From Neobacillus rhizophilus (GTDB lineage: Bacteria; Bacillota; Bacilli; Bacillales; Cytobacillaceae): 64,000 nt of DNA. The notes beneath the pieces are model-generated. The model was not told where the DNA came from, did no database searches, and was given only the letters and a program-made list of their open reading frames with translations. The translations under genes and the position numbers were made by a program. The stretch lies in the NCBI RefSeq assembly GCF_018343535.1, contig NZ_JAGYPF010000002.1:894103-958102 (forward strand), given 5' to 3'. Shown here piece after piece: positions 58,400 to 64,000 of the stretch (the stretch's first letter is position 1; every line of letters starts with the position of its first letter).

Positions 58400-59164
58400 G
58401 TGAGTACAGAAACAATATCAACTACAAAAAAAGAAAGGGAAGAATCGTTTATTAAGATTTCCAAATCGCTAATGGAAACTAAAGATTTAGGAAAGAATGG
58501 GGAACTAGACGTTTACCATCTAGCAATAATTAAAACACTTGCTAATAACTTTCAAGGAGCAGCTTATACTGGAGTTATTCACATGATGAGATTCATTGGA
58601 ATGAGTACGGAACAAAGTACGACTAAAATAAGAACAAATGAATCCCTTCTCAGATTGCAAGAGATGGGACATATCGAGATTTTTGAAGATGTAACAATGG
58701 AAAGTAAGGTGAAAGAATTAAAGCATGCTAACAACTACTTTATCAAACCAACAGGCAAGGAAGAAGAATGGGGTTTCGCTAAGGTGTTCTATAAAGATAT
58801 TCAAAAGATAGTTGTAATGAAAAGTGATTATAAGCCTAAAATATTTGCAACATATCTCAATATGATAGGTAATATATTCTACACTGTAAGCAACAATCCA
58901 ATATCATATACTGCGATTGATACTATAGTAAAGAATACGAAGATAAACAGAAAGTCTGTTGTAGAATACCTAAAAGCGTTGCATGATGAAGAAATCTTAT
59001 ACTTTATACACTTTCATATCAATAACTCAACTACAAAGAACTACTGCACAAGATGGATTCATAAAGAACATACTGTTAAATGGGCTGCTTCGGAAGCTGA
59101 GTTCCATTATAAAACCGAATATAAAAAATTTAAAGGTGGAAGAGATGGTGTATCAGAAGAATGA
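58400..59164 (+). CDS. Winged-helix replication/regulatory-type protein
   Basis: A 254-residue protein without signal or membrane segments. Two segments look like winged helices: residues ~35-80 (YHLAIIKTLANNFQGAAYTG, then IGMSTEQSTTKIRTNESLLR) and ~160-215 (SYTAIDTIVKNTKINRKSVV, then LKALHDEEIL), a layout common in DnaD-like or plasmid Rep proteins. GTG start after GGAGAAAGAAAAG. Iteron-like repeats upstream support a Rep or autoregulator role. Exact family not recognised. Confidence 0.55.
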   Translation: MSTETISTTKKEREESFIKISKSLMETKDLGKNGELDVYHLAIIKTLANNFQGAAYTGVIHMMRFIGMSTEQSTTKIRTNESLLRLQEMGHIEIFEDVTMESKVKELKHANNYFIKPTGKEEEWGFAKVFYKDIQKIVVMKSDYKPKIFATYLNMIGNIFYTVSNNPISYTAIDTIVKNTKINRKSVVEYLKALHDEEILYFIHFHINNSTTKNYCTRWIHKEHTVKWAASEAEFHYKTEYKKFKGGRDGVSEE

Positions 59165-59259
59165 GTAGTCTCTTAATTGACGCTCTTCTTTTTATATTGA
59201 AGCAAATAATTGAATACAAGGACATTACTATACTAAAAACTGAGATATTCTTACTTGAA

Positions 59260-59304
59260 AAAACGTTTACTAATTAACCTTTTTTCTTAATTAGTAAACG
59301 TTTT
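59260..59304. terminator. Bidirectional terminator between the winged-helix and kinase genes
   Basis: AAAACGTTTACTAATTAA (59260-59277) pairs perfectly over 18 bp with 59287-59304, with T-rich flanks. Confidence 0.85.
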
Positions 59305-59411
59305 ATTTTGCGAAGATTGAAAGTTTAGTATCGAAAATAAAAGCTTTTAGAACTTTAAATTGAAAGTAACTGAATTTGGAATGAAACTAAATTACAAGCT
59401 AATAATGTTAT

Positions 59412-60620
59412 TTAAACTTGTTCTTGTTGGTTTCGGACAGATGGAAATATCTCAGTTAATAATACTTTTTTCATTTCAGCGACATTGTTAAAACGATTTT
59501 CCTTATCTCCAATAGCTTTAAGAATGAACTTTCTTAATTGTTCACTCTCTTCTTTGTGATAGTTTGATTCTCTTCCTGTTAATATATAGTAGATTACTTT
59601 TGCAAGGACAAAGGTTTCATGCCTTATTTCATAATTTTCAAACCCTACTATATCAAGATCTGAATAATCATTTATTGCCCCTTTAGTTTCTGTTCCTTGC
59701 CTTGTTAATGAGCTTTCAGGTCGCTTTACTAAACCAAAATCCGACACTTTTATAAAATTAGTTCCGTCTTCGAATTTTTTAATTAAAATGTTTTGATAAC
59801 TAATATCTCGATGTAAAAGCCCCTTTTGATGAATGTATTCAAAAGCATTAAGGAGCTGGATTATGAATGCTCTTCTTGATGCAAAAGACAAAGAGTTATT
59901 ATTATATCTCATAAATTTCTCCAAGGTTTGATCAGCTAATTCCATCGTATATTCATTTTTTTCATCACTATATGTATAAGCCTTAATAATAAAAGGAGAA
60001 TCCAAATTCTTTAGATCATTAAACTCATTTTTAAACCTCACAAGCTCATCTTCTCTTAAATCATCTTTTGCTCGTTTTACAGCAAATTCTGTTCCGTAAT
60101 GAGGGTCACTGTATTTAAATACCTTAGCATATGAACCGCCACCAATTTGATGAAGAGTTATTTTACTTGTGTTTTCAGGGCTTTGAATTTCTGTAATATT
60201 AGCTTTTATAAACATTGGTCTTTCTTCGATTATATCGATAATTGGAAATTCTTCGGGAATGCTACTGCCACCGCTTTGCTTTAGAAAACTTCTGCATGAA
60301 TTAATAATTTCCATGTAATACTGGTCAATTTCAAAACTATATTCACTCTTTAACTTGGCTTGAAGTATTCTTATTTGTTCAATAATATCTAACAGTTCTC
60401 TACTCTCTGCCGCATTAAAATGCCCCCCATATACACCGTTTTTACTATTCATAAAAGAGAAAAGGTCATTTAAGTTACTATGAAGAATTGAAAAGATTTC
60501 AGTTAGATGTGCATTACCAAAACCGGTGTAATATTCCTTATATAAGTCTATCTTTTCAGAATTATATTTACTTGAAAACTGGTTGTGTTTTATTTGTAAG
60601 AAGTTATCTAACTCAGACAT
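59412..60620 (-). CDS. Hanks-type Ser/Thr protein kinase with novel N-terminal domain
   Basis: A 402-residue soluble kinase. Residues ~1-150 form a helical, Asn/Ser/Glu-rich domain of unknown fold. The kinase domain follows: Gly-loop GGGSYAKV (160-167), Lys182 (FAVKRA), HRD at 270-272 (HRDISYQN, Asn277), DFG at 294-296 (SDFGLVKR), and a short C-lobe. All catalytic residues are present, so it should be active. No membrane segment or PASTA domain, unlike housekeeping PrkC. It lies on the integrated element, where kinases often serve phage defence or element control; target unknown. Confidence 0.85.
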   Translation of the reverse strand: MSELDNFLQIKHNQFSSKYNSEKIDLYKEYYTGFGNAHLTEIFSILHSNLNDLFSFMNSKNGVYGGHFNAAESRELLDIIEQIRILQAKLKSEYSFEIDQYYMEIINSCRSFLKQSGGSSIPEEFPIIDIIEERPMFIKANITEIQSPENTSKITLHQIGGGSYAKVFKYSDPHYGTEFAVKRAKDDLREDELVRFKNEFNDLKNLDSPFIIKAYTYSDEKNEYTMELADQTLEKFMRYNNNSLSFASRRAFIIQLLNAFEYIHQKGLLHRDISYQNILIKKFEDGTNFIKVSDFGLVKRPESSLTRQGTETKGAINDYSDLDIVGFENYEIRHETFVLAKVIYYILTGRESNYHKEESEQLRKFILKAIGDKENRFNNVAEMKKVLLTEIFPSVRNQQEQV

Positions 60621-61057
60621 AACACCATTCCTATCACTTAGTATATTGATTGTTACTGCTTAATTTTACCATATTTACTAAAAAAATTAGATCTCTAATT
60701 GGAAATTTCAGTTTGAAAATTAAGGAGTAGGGACTTAAAAGGGATCTCTATTTTTAAATGTAAATTATTAGGGGTATTATCGCATATTCATAATAGGAGC
60801 AAGGGTTAGACAGATTCATCCACAAGTCAGGAATTTTCCAAAACTGCTTATATTAATCAAATATTAATTAAATGGTTATGATGGCGATTTTATTGCCTTT
60901 TTTTATTGTCGTTTTGTAATGGATTAAAAACCTTACTTTTATTTTGTGATGACTACTAATTTGAAATAGGATATATCTAAGTCTGTGTGATTGTTATTTC
61001 GGTAAAAAAACACAAATGAAAATAAGGAGCTAATTTAAAAGCTCCTCATAGATGAAA
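60621..61057. other. AT-rich gap with an orphan plus-strand terminator
   Basis: 437 bp between the kinase and HEPN genes. GGCGAT-TTT-ATTGCC followed by seven T (60883-60904) is a plus-strand terminator with no plus-strand gene before it, so a small RNA could start in the region. AAGGAGC (61024-61030) and GCTCCTC (61041-61047) form the minus-strand terminator of the HEPN gene. Confidence 0.5.
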
Positions 61058-62140
61058 TTAATGATCGTAACTGTACCAATAATCTGGTAAATCATAACCA
61101 TACTCTTTTGGATTTTTTAACTCACGGCTAATTTTAAATGAGCAACAGTGGCATTTGATATACCATGAAAATGTCCAATAAGAACTATAACTTCCATCTG
61201 ACTCTTGTTCACCGTCTGAATCTTCATAGGAGGTTAATGATTTAACTCCGCAAACTGGACAATCGTATATGGCTGTAGCTTGTGAATGATAAGCATTTAA
61301 TTCAGCTTCAGCTGTATTTAAGGAATGTTTTATTATTTCGTCATTAAAAAATTTGAATTTAAAGTGCAAGGGGTTATTATAAGCTGCTCTTCCTAATTCT
61401 TTTATAAATGCTACTTTCCCTGCATTATAACTATCCTTAGAACATTCAATAATTATTTCAGAAAGTGGATCTATTCCTAAAGTTAGAGGCTTATAACTCC
61501 AACTGGATTTAAGACTCATAAACTCGGGTAATGAAATAATTTCATTAATTATAGGTAATATAAACTTTCCAATAAAAACGTCCAGTGCTTCATAACGCAA
61601 AACGAACGTTCCTCTATGCCATATGCGATTTCTAAGAGTATTTAATTTGTTTAGAGCGTCTTTGTTTTTTTGAGTTGCAAAAAAATTATACTTTGAGTCT
61701 AATTTTCCTGCTTTAATTAAATTAAATAATCGTTCATAAGTGGTATTGAATTCAATAGTTCTAATACCTTCTAGCTCTAAAGAGGTGACTTCTTCATTGT
61801 TTAGTAATTTATAGAATATCTCATGCTGTCTATCAATATTAAGTACTAATAGTTCATTTTTTTCACGTAAGATTTCCTTACAAACTAATTCAATAAAGTG
61901 CTGAAAATGAATTATTGTTTCTGCATAGTGTTCAATATAATCTGTTGCATACTGACGATCTACTTCATTGATATTTGATGTACCACCATTTAGGATACTG
62001 TGAATAAATAATGTGGAACTTTTATATGTAGAGAAAAATGAATTAAGTGCAGTTTTTAACGATATAAAAGCAAAGCTCGAAAATTTTCTCTCTATATCAT
62101 TAATACTGAAGCCATTTGATACAATTTCATTTATATTCAA
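61058..62140 (-). CDS. HEPN-like protein with C-terminal zinc ribbon
   Basis: A 360-residue protein. The helical N-terminal two-thirds contain LNTLRNRIWHRGTF: Arg170-x4-His175, the Rx4-6H signature of HEPN ribonucleases. A middle helical region follows. The C-terminus has Cys294-x2-Cys297 (YDCPVCGVKS) and Cys330/Cys332/Cys333 (KCHCCSF), a zinc-ribbon-like pair. Start is TTG at 62140 with AAGGAG upstream. No antitoxin or MNT partner is adjacent, unlike HEPN-MNT pairs. RNA cleavage is possible but not shown. Transcription ends at a hairpin near 61024. Confidence 0.6.
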   Translation of the reverse strand: MNINEIVSNGFSINDIERKFSSFAFISLKTALNSFFSTYKSSTLFIHSILNGGTSNINEVDRQYATDYIEHYAETIIHFQHFIELVCKEILREKNELLVLNIDRQHEIFYKLLNNEEVTSLELEGIRTIEFNTTYERLFNLIKAGKLDSKYNFFATQKNKDALNKLNTLRNRIWHRGTFVLRYEALDVFIGKFILPIINEIISLPEFMSLKSSWSYKPLTLGIDPLSEIIIECSKDSYNAGKVAFIKELGRAAYNNPLHFKFKFFNDEIIKHSLNTAEAELNAYHSQATAIYDCPVCGVKSLTSYEDSDGEQESDGSYSSYWTFSWYIKCHCCSFKISRELKNPKEYGYDLPDYWYSYDH

Positions 62141-62586
62141 TATAATTACTCCTTTTTCGGTGGTGTACTACTATTATAACGTATTTTTATTAGGAGATTG
62201 CCTTTGGAGATATTTAATTGGAAATATGTAACATTTTATCAATCGGCATCTATAAGATAAGTACAAATGGAAAGATTACGTTGATAATATCTGCAATGAT
62301 TTGGCACGAATTTCCCATAAAATTGACTTTTTGGGAAAAAAGGTTTTTTAGATTTAAAACGGAATGTAGAATTATTGTTCAAAATTGTAGGTTTGAATCG
62401 TGGGATAATAGCCGCTTCTAGTAGTTTTTTATCTTTATCCTTGGTTAAATAATAAAATATCGATTTTATTAATTAAGAGCAGATAAGGAAGTCTGCTCTT
62501 TTTCTATTAAATATAGATGATTTAAACAGGCTATAAAATCGTTTATTAAATAGTAAGAAACATTACCGATGCGATAAGTTTTATAA
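62141..62586. other. AT-rich gap between the HEPN and radical SAM genes
   Basis: 446 bp. A -10-like TATAAT on the minus strand (62173-62178) probably belongs to the HEPN gene. A plus-strand terminator AAGAGCAGA (62475-62483) / TCTGCTCTT (62492-62500) has no clear gene before it; a 67-codon plus-strand frame (62218-62421) is AT-rich and unconvincing. The rest shows nothing. Confidence 0.5.
62475..62505 (+). terminator. Orphan terminator, plus strand
   Basis: 9-bp stem AAGAGCAGA/TCTGCTCTT (62475-62483, 62492-62500) with T-rich tail; the upstream transcript is unknown. Confidence 0.6.
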
Positions 62587-63393
62587 TTATGTATAACGTT
62601 TTTTTATTTTAGGGTTAATCAAAATATTTTTTGAAAACACATTTTTTATATCTTCTTCATTAAAAATAGACCCTAATGGAAGGTACTTGCCATTAATATT
62701 GTTTGTGTATAAGTTCCCTTCCTCATCACAAAATATATAACCATCCACTCTATTTGCATATCTATTTTTTTCTATAATTAAATCTGTATTTGAAGTGTTT
62801 ACAAATTTTAAGGTTTGTTCAAAATCACTATCTGATATTTTGTATATATCTTCGAATTTCTTTGCGGAAGATAAAGGGGAAAATTGGTATATACTCCAAC
62901 GTTTTATATTTTTAAAAGTGGATATATATTCAAAAATATCAGGTATAGAATTTATATTCTGTGCAGTTAATATAGTATTAACTTTAATTTCGATATTGTA
63001 CTTTTCTAATTGCTGTAATGTATGATTAAGTTTTTGAAAAAGGCGGTGAGAATCTCTAAATAGATTATAATAATCGCCAATAGCATCGATGGAAACACCT
63101 AACAAATCAATATTTTCTTCAATGAATTTAAAGTCAGATTCATTAATACTTAACGTATTAGTATCAACATGAGTAAAAAGATGATTTTGATGTGCTATTT
63201 TACATGCTTCACGAAAATCCCTTTTACTAAATGAATCTCCACCACCAAATGTAATGATGTCGAATCCTAATTGAATTGCTTGTTCTACTATAGATATAGT
63301 TTTATCTTCAATTTTTTTATGATGAAAATCTATATAGCAGAATTTACAATTTAAATTACAACTTTGATTGTATGTAAGGATTAGTCTTTTCAA
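62587..63393 (-). CDS. Divergent radical SAM enzyme
   Basis: A 268-residue protein with Cys12-x3-Cys16-x2-Cys19 (SCNLNCKFCY), the [4Fe-4S]-SAM motif. The usual GGE is changed to GGGDS (50-54). A later RWSIYQFSPLSSA with KFED and EEGNLYTNN near the C-terminus vaguely recalls viperin-type enzymes, but the resemblance is weak. No SPASM or C-terminal Cys cluster is seen. TTG start after GGAGGTG, immediately behind the stop of the upstream gene, so the two are coupled. Reaction unknown. Confidence 0.75.
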   Translation of the reverse strand: MKRLILTYNQSCNLNCKFCYIDFHHKKIEDKTISIVEQAIQLGFDIITFGGGDSFSKRDFREACKIAHQNHLFTHVDTNTLSINESDFKFIEENIDLLGVSIDAIGDYYNLFRDSHRLFQKLNHTLQQLEKYNIEIKVNTILTAQNINSIPDIFEYISTFKNIKRWSIYQFSPLSSAKKFEDIYKISDSDFEQTLKFVNTSNTDLIIEKNRYANRVDGYIFCDEEGNLYTNNINGKYLPLGSIFNEEDIKNVFSKNILINPKIKKRYT

Positions 63394-64000
63394 TTAAACA
63401 CCTCCTAACTCTACTTCTACATCTTCTATCGATTTGCTTTTACTCCAACAGTAATCAAAATGACTTTTCATTGTTTTATAGTTACTACTGGAACTATCAA
63501 ATTCAATTGCTAAAAAATTGTTTTCTAAACGTTCAGAGGTTTTCCCTAAATGATAAGGGTCGTATATCATATAGTTGTTCGTAAAGAAAAGTGTATTGTA
63601 AACTTGATCAGTAAATCGAATTTCTAAAGTTTGATACTTTGATACTAGAACTTTTAACTCTTCAAAATTCAATTTCCTGTCAACTCCAGTGGAATTATTT
63701 AATTTATTTCGTACAATTTTATTTTCACATTCTGGATGTATTAAAAGTACTTTGAAAGAAGTACTTTTATCTAACTGTGATTTAACTTCTTTCCAATGTC
63801 TATCTGTTGAAGCATCTATATATGAGCGACCTGTTTCAGCTAATAAATACATATAAGAGGCTTCACTAATAGCAATTTGAGTTTTTTCATTTCTCTCTTT
63901 TTTAGAATTACGGTCATACATGAAATAAATATTGTTAACGCCATTTTTTTCTAAATTTTCATATAGGGTTTCTACTTTTTTTGCTTTGTTTAGTAAAGGG
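63394..64000 (-). CDS. Partner protein of the radical SAM gene (partial, 5' end outside window)
   Basis: The frame is open to the window edge, so the true start lies beyond 64000; at least 200 residues are visible. The C-terminal part (LEIRFTDQVYNTLFFTNN, then YMIYDPYHLGKTSERLENNF) has the rhythm of PLD/DUF5919-like effector domains in regulatory and defence proteins. I am not certain of the family. It is translationally coupled to the radical SAM gene (stop TAA directly before its TTG). Likely acts with it; role unknown. Confidence 0.45.
   Translation of the reverse strand, partial: PLLNKAKKVETLYENLEKNGVNNIYFMYDRNSKKERNEKTQIAISEASYMYLLAETGRSYIDASTDRHWKEVKSQLDKSTSFKVLLIHPECENKIVRNKLNNSTGVDRKLNFEELKVLVSKYQTLEIRFTDQVYNTLFFTNNYMIYDPYHLGKTSERLENNFLAIEFDSSSSNYKTMKSHFDYCWSKSKSIEDVEVELGGV

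Noticed and set aside
62388..62412. tRNA T-arm-like GGTTTGAATC near 62391, possible right att site
   Set aside because: No matching acceptor stem and no similarity to the 3' end of tRNA-Arg.
62218..62421. 67-aa plus-strand ORF with TTG start
   Set aside because: AT-rich, low-complexity translation; the ribosome binding site is modest and there is no motif. Kept only as part of the gap description.

Overview
This 64 kb window looks like the chromosome of a Gram-positive, low-GC, aerobic spore-former of the Bacillaceae (Bacillus sensu lato). The support is the conserved order csbA-uvrB-uvrA, yvlABD, hprK-lgt-yvoD-ppaX-yvoF-hisZ, rapZ-yvcK-whiA-crh and clpP-tRNA, together with strong AAGGAGG-type ribosome binding sites, sigma-A promoters, and recognisable CcpA (cre), LexA and CtsR operators. 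The species cannot be named from this sequence alone.

Region 1 (1-12.6 kb) is transport and nitrogen metabolism: a truncated HTH-PfkB kinase, a BMP-type nucleoside-binding lipoprotein, a DMT transporter, then a complete urease cluster ureABCEFGD followed by the nickel transporter ureH, a small hypothetical gene, a divergent urea transporter, an alanine/sodium symporter and a CcdA/DsbD-like membrane protein. All nickel-binding and catalytic residues of UreC are present.

Region 2 (12.6-27.9 kb) holds a polar amino acid ABC importer with an intra-operon terminator behind the binding-protein gene, a MacAB-like ABC efflux operon next to a two-component system, the copper genes ycnJ-ycnI, a TVP38/DedA protein, an immune-inhibitor-A metalloprotease with a perfect cre box in its leader, a DUF997-panF pair behind an unusual double hairpin, and csbA.

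Region 3 (28-54.6 kb) is core chromosome: uvrBA (LexA box), yvlABD (yvlC missing), hprK, lgt, yvoD, ppaX, yvoF, the histidine operon hisZGDBHAFI (no hisC or hisJ), yvcD, trxB, a Nudix gene, rapZ, yvcK, whiA, crh, clpP (CtsR box) and tRNA-Arg(CCG). Two kinds of intergenic repeat stand out here: three copies of a roughly 110-bp hairpin element, and three arrays of a 21-bp periodic motif that bracket the his operon.

Region 4 (54.6-64 kb, running off the right edge) is an AT-rich integrated element. A tyrosine recombinase lies directly behind tRNA-Arg, with a degenerate copy of the tRNA 5' half in its leader. It is followed by HNH and GIY-YIG nuclease genes, a ribbon-helix-helix-like protein, a structured leader RNA with a five-codon peptide and an internal terminator, a winged-helix replication-type protein with iteron-like repeats, a Hanks-type protein kinase, a HEPN/zinc-ribbon protein, and a two-gene module with a divergent radical SAM enzyme. 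No right attachment site was seen, so the element probably extends beyond the window. This region is the best candidate for undescribed biology, probably mobile-element control or phage defence, but that function is inferred, not shown.
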